From the NCBI RefSeq assembly GCF_002087295.1, contig NZ_MWVI01000083.1, positions 29,513 to 93,512 on the forward strand: 64,000 nucleotides of DNA, given 5' to 3'. The notes under the pieces were generated by a model that was not told the DNA's origin, ran no database searches, and saw nothing but the letters and a program-made list of their open reading frames with translations. This stretch comes from Vreelandella lionensis. GTDB taxonomy: Bacteria; Pseudomonadota; Gammaproteobacteria; Pseudomonadales; Halomonadaceae. Every line of letters starts with the position of its first letter. The stretch's first letter is position 1. This document shows, piece after piece, positions 39,376 to 46,628 of the stretch. A program made the translations under genes and the position numbers.

Positions 39376-39696
39376 TTACCAACGAAGATCATCACCTTCA
39401 TCACGGTTCAGCTCGCTAGCATCATAGCCAGCTTTACTGGTAGCCACGCTGTTGGAATCGCTGACGCTGCTTGAAGTGGAGTAGTCCAGCGTATCGCCTT
39501 CATTACGGGTCAAGTCACTAGCAGAGTACTGAGCCGGGCCTGACGTATTGTGCGAGCTAGGCTGAATCACATCGTGTCCTGCAGAGCGGTCTTTGTTGAG
39601 TTCAATGGATGTTTGGGCAAATGCCATCGGACTTGCTACCAAACCAAAAGCAACACCTAACACTGCAGATTTTTTAGCTAACTCTTTGAAAAACAT
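39376..39696 (-). CDS. Small acidic secreted protein, paralogue 1
   Basis: 106 aa, family not recognised. Signal peptide with cleavage after AFA (residues 1-27; core KELAKKSAVLGVAFGLVASP). The mature part is Ser/Asp/Asn-rich and holds two copies of a short repeat: SASDLTRNEGDTLDYS and DASELNRDEGDDLRW, i.e. [SA]xLxRxEGDxL. ATG 39696 has AAGGAG 9 nt upstream. Signal sequence nearly identical to the protein at 40271. No Cys, no membrane span in the mature part. Probable periplasmic or exported protein under sigma-54 control (see promoter). Confidence 0.75.
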   Translation of the reverse strand: MFFKELAKKSAVLGVAFGLVASPMAFAQTSIELNKDRSAGHDVIQPSSHNTSGPAQYSASDLTRNEGDTLDYSTSSSVSDSNSVATSKAGYDASELNRDEGDDLRW

Positions 39697-39787
39697 AAAT
39701 TACTACTCCTTTAACATTGAGCCAGTCGACATAGGGTGGAAACCAATTAAGCGCCTACGACTAATGGCTAACTTTACATCTTGGCAT

Positions 39788-39804
39788 TGCATAAGTGATG
39801 CCAA
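39788..39804 (-). promoter_or_regulatory. Sigma-54-type -24/-12 promoter, paralogue 1
   Basis: Minus-strand TTGGCATCACTTATGCA: GG and GC with the exact 10-nt spacing, and the T-TGGCA / TGCW half-boxes of the YTGGCACG-N4-TTGCW consensus (3 mismatches at tolerant positions). Predicted transcription start near 39777, about 80 nt before the ATG. The same form occurs upstream of the paralogue. Confidence 0.55.
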
Positions 39805-39903
39805 AAATACTAAATTAATTAAATATCTTTTAAAAACATAAACTTATTTATTTTTAATTGCGCGCAATATAAAGCTGCAAAATCATTATTCATACAAATA
39901 TAT

Positions 39904-39924
39904 TGTGCAATAATGGCACATGCG
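39904..39924 (-). promoter_or_regulatory. Candidate upstream activator site, paralogue 1
   Basis: TGTGC-N7-GCACA palindrome (39904-39920) running into ATGCG, about 110 bp above the -24 box. The core ATGGCACATGCG recurs as ATGACACATGCG in front of the paralogue at the same distance from its start codon (217 against 222 bp). Suits a sigma-54 enhancer-binding protein; the protein is unknown. Confidence 0.4.
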
Positions 39925-40038
39925 TCGGTTAAGTGGCGCAAATTGACTCACTTGCCTTGCTGCCCAACCGCTTCATTATCCCCGCTAAGAGGGCAGCCAT
40001 GCCATTCGCTGGGGTTTATGTGTTAGGCACAAAAAATT

Positions 40039-40059
40039 AGACCCCGCAGGGCGGGGTCT
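40039..40059 (-). terminator. Rho-independent terminator of paralogue 2 transcript
   Basis: Stem AGACCCCGC / GCGGGGTCT, 3-nt loop, followed on the minus strand by AATTTTTTG. It lies about 200 nt past paralogue 2 but only 16 nt past the possible small ORF at 40075. Confidence 0.82.
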
Positions 40060-40074
40060 TGAGAACTCTTACTT

Positions 40075-40177
40075 TTACACGATACTTACATCTGGCTTCC
40101 AATCCTTTTGCGGGGCTCCAACCTTGGAATTTACCCTGACCAGTGTATTGATCTTTTTGATTCATTCCTTGAATCAT
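40075..40177 (-). CDS. Possible small protein of about 33 aa (frameshifted)
   Basis: Minus-strand ATG (40177) with AAGGA 6 nt before it reads MIQGMNQKDQYTGQGKFQGW-SPAK; one extra A near 40113 shifts it, and the other frame gives DWKPDVSIV-stop. The terminator follows 16 nt later, the usual spacing for a gene end. No family recognised. A real gene is plausible but unproven; alternatively this is just a long 3' UTR of the paralogue 2 transcript. Confidence 0.35.
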
Positions 40178-40270
40178 TGAGCATCCTTGCGATGAGACAT
40201 CCTTGCCTCTCTAGTTGCTCACTCCTTAAGCGTAAGAGTTTTTTACAGCTTTGCAAAGAAATGTTACTTG

Positions 40271-40570
40271 TTACATACCACTATTTTCTTCTGGGAGTTC
40301 TTCGGTGCTGTCATAGGTAGCATCCGAGTCATCACTCATGGAGTTTGGTTCCATGTCGCTGGCGTTATCACCCTCGTCATGGGTTAAATTTTTCTTGTCA
40401 TGATCAGACGGCATAGCTGAGTCGTTAGACTGAGCTTCGACCGGCTGCTCATCTGGAGAAATGTTGTCTGCCGGATCTGCAGGCTCTTGAGCAAATGTCA
40501 GTGGGCTTGCTACCAGACCAAACGCTACACCTAAAATACCAGCTTTCTTGAGTAGTTCCTTGGACATCAT
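40271..40570 (-). CDS. Small acidic secreted protein, paralogue 2
   Basis: 99 aa, family not recognised. Signal peptide core KELLKKAGILGVAFGLVASP matches paralogue 1 at nearly every position; cleavage after TFA. The mature chain is very acidic (Asp/Glu-rich, pI low) with one EGD motif in KKNLTHDEGDNASD and an acidic end EELPEENSG. AGGAGG precedes the start at a normal distance. Sigma-54-type promoter upstream. Likely arose by duplication together with more than 200 bp of upstream DNA. Confidence 0.72.
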   Translation of the reverse strand: MMSKELLKKAGILGVAFGLVASPLTFAQEPADPADNISPDEQPVEAQSNDSAMPSDHDKKNLTHDEGDNASDMEPNSMSDDSDATYDSTEELPEENSGM

Positions 40571-40665
40571 ATTCCGCCTCCTCGATCGCTGTGAAATACC
40601 GCTATTTAAGGAAGAGTGACATCTTGTCTTACCAGTTCCTGCATAATCTTCCTTGACAAGTATGT

Positions 40666-40682
40666 AGCAGCCTATATGCCAA
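40666..40682 (-). promoter_or_regulatory. Sigma-54-type -24/-12 promoter, paralogue 2
   Basis: Minus-strand TTGGCATATAGGCTGCT: TTGGCAT-N6-TGC, the same pattern as at 39788, with the GG-N10-GC spacing. Predicted start near 40655, about 85 nt before the ATG, like paralogue 1. Confidence 0.55.
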
Positions 40683-40790
40683 AAACTCTCAATAGAAATA
40701 AAATCTATTTATATACAGACACTTATAAAAACAACCACTATGCCGATTAACCCTCTAGCACTGGCTTAAGTAGATGATTAGTTGGCTACA

Positions 40791-40839
40791 TATGACACAT
40801 GCGCGGTGTTTGACCATGATTGCATGCCAATATGGCACA
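40791..40839 (-). promoter_or_regulatory. Candidate upstream activator sites, paralogue 2
   Basis: Two elements: TATGACACATGCG (40791-40803), sharing 11 of 12 bases with the site at 39913, and TGCCAATATGGCACA (40825-40839), an inverted repeat TGCC/GGCA like the AATAATGGCACA of paralogue 1. The rest of the 318-bp gap 40571-40888 is AT-rich without an ORF of note. Confidence 0.4.
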
Positions 40840-40888
40840 CTTATACATAAGTTATGCAAGCCAAGACGGAGAGTGGTATGACACCGTG

Positions 40889-42183
40889 TTAGCTGTTAAC
40901 GACACGGGAGGGTGGGAAAACACAGCGGAACAACGCCCCCTCACCGGGGTAACGACTCCACTTGAAGCTGTGCATCATGGCGCAGTAGAACGTGTTTAAC
41001 AATGGCAAGGCCAAGACCAGTACCGCCAGTGGCGGTACTGCGGCCCTTATCAACGCGGTAGAAGCGTTCGGTGAGACGCGGAATATGCACCGGATCGATC
41101 CCTTCACCGTCGTCGTCCACTTCAATGCAGGCACTGCCATTGGACAGAGCCACCCAGCGGAGCGTGATTTGACTTCCCTCCGGCGTATAGCGCACTGCGT
41201 TGAATGCTAGGTTTGAGATGGCGCTGCGTAGTTCTTGCTCGCTGCCCACCAGGCGCGCCTCGCACTCCAACGCCACCTGAACGCTATGCTGCTGGTTCGA
41301 GAGCGCCAGCGCATCCCGGCGAATGCTCTCAAGCATCGACCCAACCTCAAGCGGCTGATGATCTTCGCCGCCTCGGTCAATCTCCAGGCGTGACAAAAGC
41401 AGTAGATCATTCACCAAGCTCTGCATACGCTTGGTCTGCTCTTCCATCTGACCAATGCCTTTACTCAGGCGCGGTGGCAGCATCTCTTTAAGATCGCCGT
41501 AGGTTTCCAGATAGCCGGAAAGAACGGTGAGTGGGGTTGCGCAGCTCATGGGAAACGTTAGCGACGAAGTCGCGGCGCATCTGCTCTAGGCGATGCAAGC
41601 GGGTAATATCCCGCGCCATAACCAAGCGCTCGTCATCACCATAGAGCGTGATTTGATACTGCAGAATGCGACGCTCATCAATGGGCGAGGTGAGCGTGAG
41701 CGGCTCGCTGTACTCACGGGCATTAAAGTAGCTGATGAAACGCGGGTCGCGCAGCAGGTTAGTAATGTGCTGACCGCGGTCATGGGCGGTTTGCAGGCCG
41801 AGCATGTCGGTGGCGGCACTGTTCCACCACTCTAAATCACCGTGGCGATCCAGCATCACGACGCTATCACGCATCGCTTCCGAGGATTCTTGAATACGCG
41901 CGAGGGTTGCTCGCAGCCGGCTTTGGGTAATGCGTTGGCTTTTTTGGTAACGGTAAAGGCGATCGAATAGCTCGCCCCACATGCCAGTTGCCGCAGGAGG
42001 CTCATCGTGCGGGTTGAGCGTTAGCCACTTGAACAGCGCCCTAAGCTGGCGGAGTTGATACACCAAACAGAGCGTTAGACCCGCAGCTAACCCGAAACCG
42101 GGATAACCTAGCAGCCATCCCAGGCACATCCCTAGGAAAGCCAGCCAGATAATTCGCCACAGTTCACGGCTCCACAAACGCAC
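40889..42183 (-). CDS. phoR: Phosphate sensor kinase PhoR (two frameshifts)
   Basis: Membrane histidine kinase: two short N-terminal spans (IIWLAFLGMCLGWLLGYPGF, GLAAGLTLCLVYQLRQL), PAS (VVMLDRHGDLEWWNSAATDM), HisKA (FVANVSHELR, phospho-His), then HATPase (NLAFNAVRYTPEG, DDDGEGIDPVHIPRL, GGTGLGLAIVKHVL). An extra A near 41540 breaks LRTPLTVLSGYLETYG; an extra C near 40957 breaks VESLPGEGALFRCVFPPSRV. Restored length 430 aa, typical. Starts 3 bp after the phoB stop. Confidence 0.93.
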
Positions 42184-42185
42184 GA

Positions 42186-42875
42186 TTACACCCGAGCAGA
42201 GAAACGATACCCAGTGCCACGCACTGTTTGAATCAGATTCTGATGCGCTTCACCTAGCGCTTTGCGCAACCGGCGAATATGCACATCCACCGTGCGCTCT
42301 TCTACATACACATTACCGCCCCACACCTGATCAAGCAGCTGGCTACGGGTATAGGCGCGCTCTTGGTGAGTCATAAAGAATTGCAGTAAGCGGTACTCGG
42401 TAGGGCCGATCTCCAGCGCTTTGCCATGGGCGCTGACGCGATGGCTCACAGGGTCCAGCAGCAATCCATTGATTTCGATGGGGTCTTCCACCCCGCGCGG
42501 GGTCGCCCGGCGCAGCACGGCTTTAAGACGAGCCACCAACTCGCGGGGGGAAACCGGCTTGGTGATGTAGTCATCCGCCCCCGCCTCCAGGCCCTGAATT
42601 TTATTATCCTCTTCGCCTTTGGCGGTCAGCATAATAATTGGCAGCTCAGCGGTGGCCTCTTCGCGCTTGAGACGACGGGCCAGCTCGATGCCGCTGGTGC
42701 CCGGCATCATCCAGTCCAGCAGCAGCAGGTCGGGCTGGTGGTCAACGACCATCGCATGGGCATCCTGGGCGTTGTCCGCTTCAAGCACGCGATAGTCAGC
42801 CATTTCCAGCGCCACAGCGATCATCCCGCGAATGGGTGCCTCGTCATCGACAATCAGTACGGTCTTGGCGGTCAT
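42186..42875 (-). CDS. phoB: Phosphate response regulator PhoB
   Basis: 229 aa from ATG 42875 (MTAKTVLIVDDEAPIRGMIA), GAGG 6 nt upstream; a GTG 12 nt earlier is also open. Receiver: acidic DDE, phospho-Asp in LLLLDWMMPGTSG, Thr in MLTAKGE, Lys in ITKPVSP. C-terminal winged helix with IGPTEYRLLQFFMTH and ERTVDVHIRRLRKAL (recognition helix) and VRGTGYRFS. Binds Pho boxes at 34308 and 42954. Intact. Confidence 0.96.
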   Translation of the reverse strand: MTAKTVLIVDDEAPIRGMIAVALEMADYRVLEADNAQDAHAMVVDHQPDLLLLDWMMPGTSGIELARRLKREEATAELPIIMLTAKGEEDNKIQGLEAGADDYITKPVSPRELVARLKAVLRRATPRGVEDPIEINGLLLDPVSHRVSAHGKALEIGPTEYRLLQFFMTHQERAYTRSQLLDQVWGGNVYVEERTVDVHIRRLRKALGEAHQNLIQTVRGTGYRFSARV

Positions 42876-42953
42876 CCAGGGCCTCACGGTGTTCTATGAA
42901 AACTCGTTTATACAAAACAGTTCAATGACATGTCTGTGACGATGACACCATGA

Positions 42954-42975
42954 CTTAATGACAATTCTATGACAC
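42954..42975 (-). promoter_or_regulatory. Pho box upstream of phoB
   Basis: Minus strand GTGTCATAGAA then TTGTCATTAAG, two TGTCAT half-sites 11 bp apart, about 80-100 bp before the phoB start. Further ATGACA copies at 42925 and 42942 may extend it. Supports autoregulation of phoBR by phosphate. Confidence 0.75.
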
Positions 42976-42984
42976 CCAGCATAA

Positions 42985-43880
42985 TTAGCCAGCTGCAGGC
43001 CACCAGCTCAGAACAATTCCGGCAAATACCAAGAGCCCTGACCAGTGGTTATTCAGAAACGCCTGGAAGCAGGGTCGCCGTCACAGTGAAAAATTAACCG
43101 CTGCTGATGGGGAAACGTCGCTGCCATGCCTACCAAGCCCAGCCAGAAAAAACCGCCTAACCCAACCCGCAACCCCACCCAGGTAAGCAACGCCAGCGTA
43201 GCAAGCTGCAGCAGGCCAATGATGAAACGGTCGGCGCTGCCAAACAGCACCGCGGTGGATTTAATGCCGATTTTCAGATCATCGTCACGATCCACCATGG
43301 CGTATTGGGTATCGTAAGCCACCGTCCACAGCAGGTTAGCGCTAAATAGCAGCCAGCCTTCCAGCGGCACATGCCCCAGTACCGCGCCAAACGCCATTGG
43401 GATCGCCCAGGAGAAAGCCGCCCCGAGCACCACCTGGGGAAAGTGTGTGTAGCGTTTCATAAACGGATAAATAAATGCCAGCAGCACACCCCCAAGCGAG
43501 AGCAGCACGGTAAACCAGTTGGTCAGCAGCACTAAAATAAAGGCAGCGGCCACCAGCGCCACAAATAGCAGCTGCGCTTCGGTTTCGCTGATCCGACCGG
43601 TGGCCAGTGGCCGCTGCTTGGTACGCTTTACATGGCCATCGAAGTGGCGGTCGGCGTAGTCGTTCACCACGCAGCCTGCGGCGCGCATCACATATACCCC
43701 GGCAATAAAAATCAGCAGTACATCGCGGCCTGGCACGCCCTCTGACGCGACCCACAGCGCCCACAGCGTTGGCCACATCAGCAGCCAAGTGCCAATGGGC
43801 CGGTCCAAGCGCATTAACTGTAAGAAATCTGCCAAACGGGCCCACCCGGTCGGGCGCAACAGAGAACGGTCCATGCTCAT
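42985..43880 (-). CDS. ubiA: 4-hydroxybenzoate octaprenyltransferase (3' frameshift)
   Basis: Membrane prenyltransferase of ubiquinone synthesis. ATG 43880 with GAGG 6 nt upstream: [20 protein letters not shown]. Two Asp-rich motifs: [19 protein letters not shown] and [12 protein letters not shown]. Multiple hydrophobic helices. A lost base near 43062 turns the end into SRRF-stop; the other frame continues [20 protein letters not shown] to TAA 42985 (298 aa). Coupled to ubiC upstream (10 bp gap). Confidence 0.93.
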
Positions 43881-43890
43881 GCTTACCTCG

Positions 43891-44482
43891 TCAAAAAAGC
43901 TGCTGCGTTAGCCTAGCGCGACGGAAGGCCCAGGCATCCGCCATGGTAGATAAAAAATACTCCTGACCAGTAACGAAAGCCCACCATGTTCAAAGACAGA
44001 GCGCCGCCCCCATAAGCTATTGGCCGATAGCCCCGGCTGCTGGTGGGTAAAACGTGGCGGCGTCGCCGTGGCTTCCAGCGGCCCGCGAACCAAATCGGGC
44101 TGCTGAAATAGCCAACTGCCTAACGAGCGTTCGCCCAACTTCCCTAACCCTTTTCCCTGTAGCTGGTGAAGCGGGGCCACCGAACGCGCTACCACCCACG
44201 GCGTTTCATCAACACACAGCGCCACCTCGCGCAGCCACGCGTAGCGGCGTGGCGCGATGCCTAGGGCCAAGGCTTCATCCGCTGGGGCAGGCCAATGGTT
44301 TGGCGCAGCAAGCGCACCCGAAACGCTCCCGGCTCGCCCGCTGCTCTGAGGCGCGCGGCTCAAGAATCCGTGGGCCCTACCCACTGCCACCAAGGCGCAC
44401 TCATGGCTGGCTGAGTGGCTGCCACGGGCAGCCACTGAGGGAAGAGCGAAAACGCAGGTGTGGATAACACAGGGGCGGTCAC
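43891..44482 (-). CDS. ubiC: Chorismate lyase (several frameshifts)
   Basis: Makes 4-hydroxybenzoate from chorismate. GTG 44482 with GGAGG 5 nt upstream: [20 protein letters not shown]. Breaks lie near 44360 (GPTDS-stop against [20 protein letters not shown]), near 44288 (LPQ against [20 protein letters not shown]) and near 43965 (LSLLVR against [20 protein letters not shown]). Conserved [15 protein letters not shown] and [10 protein letters not shown] are present. The corrected stop TGA at 43891 lies 10 bp before ubiA. First gene of ubiC-ubiA. Confidence 0.9.
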
Positions 44483-44569
44483 CTAAGCCTCCAAGGCGGT
44501 CAATTCAGAGCGGGCTAGTGTAACATGGTTGCTTTACAGGCTTTTGGTCCACCGACGTTTGGTGACGGT

Positions 44570-45766
44570 ATGCCCGACTCACACACGACATCTTCCAGAA
44601 CACCTCACCACCACGCCGCGCTGGTGATTGTGGGCACCGGCATGGCAGGCGTTGGCCTCGCTCGCGCGCTGCGACGCCAAGGGGATACGCGCACAATCAC
44701 GCTGGTCAGCGCTGACAGCGGTGATGATTACAGCAAACCGCTGCTGTCGACAGGCTTCGCCAAGCGCTTGAGCCCTGACAAGCTCGCCCAGCGCAGCGCT
44801 GAAGCGCTCGCCGATGAATTAAACGCACAGATCGTTACCCGCACCCACGTCACGCAACTGGATGTGGATAACCACGTGCTGCAACTCAGCAGCGGAGCAC
44901 CGCTTGGCTACGATGAGCTAGTGCTCGCCACCGGCGCGGCCCCTCACACGCCGTTTCGCATACCGAGCGAGCTGGCCGAGCGCTGTTTTACCGTCAACGA
45001 CTTGGATGACTACCGCCGCCTACACGGAGCACTCAACCAGCCTACTCGCGTCGCGATTATTGGCGCCGGATTAGTCGGCGGTGAATTCGCCAACGACCTA
45101 CACGCAGGTGGACTCCAAGTCACTGTGATTGCACCAGAGAGCGCCCCTTTGCCGCGCCTACTCCCTGAGCGGCTGGGTAGCGCACTGGCCGATACGTTTC
45201 AAGAGGCTGGTATTCGTTTAGCGCTTGGACGCACCTTAGAGACATTATCCCAAGATGCAGACAACGCTTTGACGCTGCAACTCGACAATGGCGAGCGCCA
45301 TACGGTAGATATCATCCTATTCGCGACCGGTTTGGCACCTCGCACGCAGCTTGCTGAAGCGGCAGGGCTGAGCGTCAGCCCCAGCGGCATTCAGGTTGAC
45401 CGGCAGCTACGCACCAACCAGCCGCATATTTATGCGTTGGGTGATGCCGCGTGTATTGATGGGGCGAACGCCATGTATGTGCAGCCGCTGCAAGCAAGCG
45501 TCAAAGCCCTGGCAGCTACCCTTGGCGGCACCCCAACGTCTGTTAGCTTCGGCGCTTGGCCAGTCGTGGTGAAAACCCCGCTGCTACCCGTGGTGGCCTA
45601 CCCACCCACTCAGCCCCCAGAGCGCTGGCGGATTGAGGGCGACGGCAATGATTTCACCGCGTTAGCGGAAAATAAAGACGGACATTTGATTGGTTTTGCG
45701 TTGACAGGCGGCTGCGTGAGAAGGAAAGTGGAGCTTTCCAGAGCTGCCCCAGGCCTGCTAGGCTGA
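44570..45766 (+). CDS. rubB: Rubredoxin reductase-type FAD/NAD(P) oxidoreductase
   Basis: 398 aa from ATG 44570 (MPDSHTTSSRTPHHH); an ATG at 44525 lacks support. FAD-binding LVIVGTGMAGVGLARALRR, ATG motif LVLATGAAPH, NAD-binding VAIIGAGLVGGEFANDL, and FAD motif IYALGDAACIDG. Position beside ubiC and HU matches rubB (alkT-like) of Pseudomonas, which reduces rubredoxin for alkane hydroxylase. No rubredoxin gene is seen beside it. The C-terminal GGCVRRKVELSRAAP may include a compensated indel. Confidence 0.85.
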   Translation: MPDSHTTSSRTPHHHAALVIVGTGMAGVGLARALRRQGDTRTITLVSADSGDDYSKPLLSTGFAKRLSPDKLAQRSAEALADELNAQIVTRTHVTQLDVDNHVLQLSSGAPLGYDELVLATGAAPHTPFRIPSELAERCFTVNDLDDYRRLHGALNQPTRVAIIGAGLVGGEFANDLHAGGLQVTVIAPESAPLPRLLPERLGSALADTFQEAGIRLALGRTLETLSQDADNALTLQLDNGERHTVDIILFATGLAPRTQLAEAAGLSVSPSGIQVDRQLRTNQPHIYALGDAACIDGANAMYVQPLQASVKALAATLGGTPTSVSFGAWPVVVKTPLLPVVAYPPTQPPERWRIEGDGNDFTALAENKDGHLIGFALTGGCVRRKVELSRAAPGLLG

Positions 45767-45861
45767 TTTTCGCCGCATTCACGACTAGGCTAAAGAAGCG
45801 CTGCCTGCTGGGTAGGCTACCAACAACATTGATGTTTGTTTTCCACAAGGGAGATTCCTTT

Positions 45862-46135
45862 ATGCGCAAACCTGAACTCGCTGCAGCCATCGCTGAAAGT
45901 GCTGACCTTTCCAAAGACAAAGCTGGCCAAGTCCTCAATGTCATCCTGGACGAAATCACCAACAGCGTTGCCAAAGGTGAAGATGTAGCCGCTGATCGGT
46001 TTTGGTACGTTTACCGTTCGCGAGCGCGCTGCCCGTACCGGTAAAAACCCGCAAACCGGCGCTCCACTGCAGATCCCGGCCAGCAAAAACGTCGCGTTTA
46101 AGCCAGGCAAAGCGCTCAAGGACGCCGTTTCCTAA
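45862..46135 (+). CDS. hupA: HU-family DNA-binding protein (frameshifted)
   Basis: Nucleoid protein. ATG 45862 with AAGGGAG upstream: [20 protein letters not shown]. An extra C near 45990 (GTAGCCGCTG) turns [20 protein letters not shown] into [14 protein letters not shown]; removing it gives exactly 90 aa, the HU length, ending [15 protein letters not shown]. The DNA-binding arm ([14 protein letters not shown]) is intact. The stop overlaps the next ATG. Confidence 0.94.
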
Positions 46136-46491
46136 TGAAGCTTTCGCTGACGCTGTGGCTATTGGGCTTTATGCTCAAGCGAGCCCTGCGCCGCAAGCCG
46201 CGCTTTCGTGAGCAGCTTGAACGCATGCGCGGCCTCGACTGGGGTGTTGCCACGGAAGACCTAAGCATTGCCCGCTACTACCGGATGGCGCCCCACGGCA
46301 TCACCACGGGAAAAGGGTTGCCCGTTGACCTGGATCTTGAACTACGTTTCCGCGACCAAGACACCGCGCTGCGCATTCTCAAGAAACCCACCCAGCAGGC
46401 ATTTTTAGATGGCATGGTGGCGGGAGATGTTCGCCTAGTAGGCGACTCCGCCGATATGAACAAGCTGCAAAAATTGCTGAAGTATTTGTAG
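46135..46491 (+). CDS. Conserved hypothetical protein, SCP2-like
   Basis: 118 aa. Basic amphipathic N-terminus (LKRALRRKPRFREQLERMRG), then beta-rich ARYYRMAPHGITTG, LELRFRDQDTALRILKKPTQ and a C-terminal GDVRLVGDSADMNKLQKLLK, a layout like the SCP2 sterol-carrier fold. A protein of similar size follows HU in Pseudomonas. Starts inside the HU stop (TAATG). Function unknown. Confidence 0.72.
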   Translation: MKLSLTLWLLGFMLKRALRRKPRFREQLERMRGLDWGVATEDLSIARYYRMAPHGITTGKGLPVDLDLELRFRDQDTALRILKKPTQQAFLDGMVAGDVRLVGDSADMNKLQKLLKYL

Positions 46492-46521
46492 CGCCATACG
46501 CCCAGCCGCAGGCAACCTGTT

Positions 46522-46549
46522 CCCCGCAGCCAAACGCTGCGGGGTTTTT
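46522..46549 (+). terminator. Rho-independent terminator
   Basis: Stem CCCCGCAGC / GCTGCGGGG, 5-nt loop, then T5C. Ends the HU-SCP2-like transcript. Confidence 0.93.
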
Positions 46550-46628
46550 CGTTAACGGCACACCATAGCCACGTACCGGCATACTATTTATACTAAAGTC
46601 TAACAACAGCAAACTCACAAGAGCCTCT

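Noticed and set aside
40108..40320. Plus-strand 70-aa ORF in the AT-rich island
   Set aside because: No Shine-Dalgarno and it crosses a likely minus-strand transcript; Ser/Leu/Cys-rich composition is unlike a real protein.
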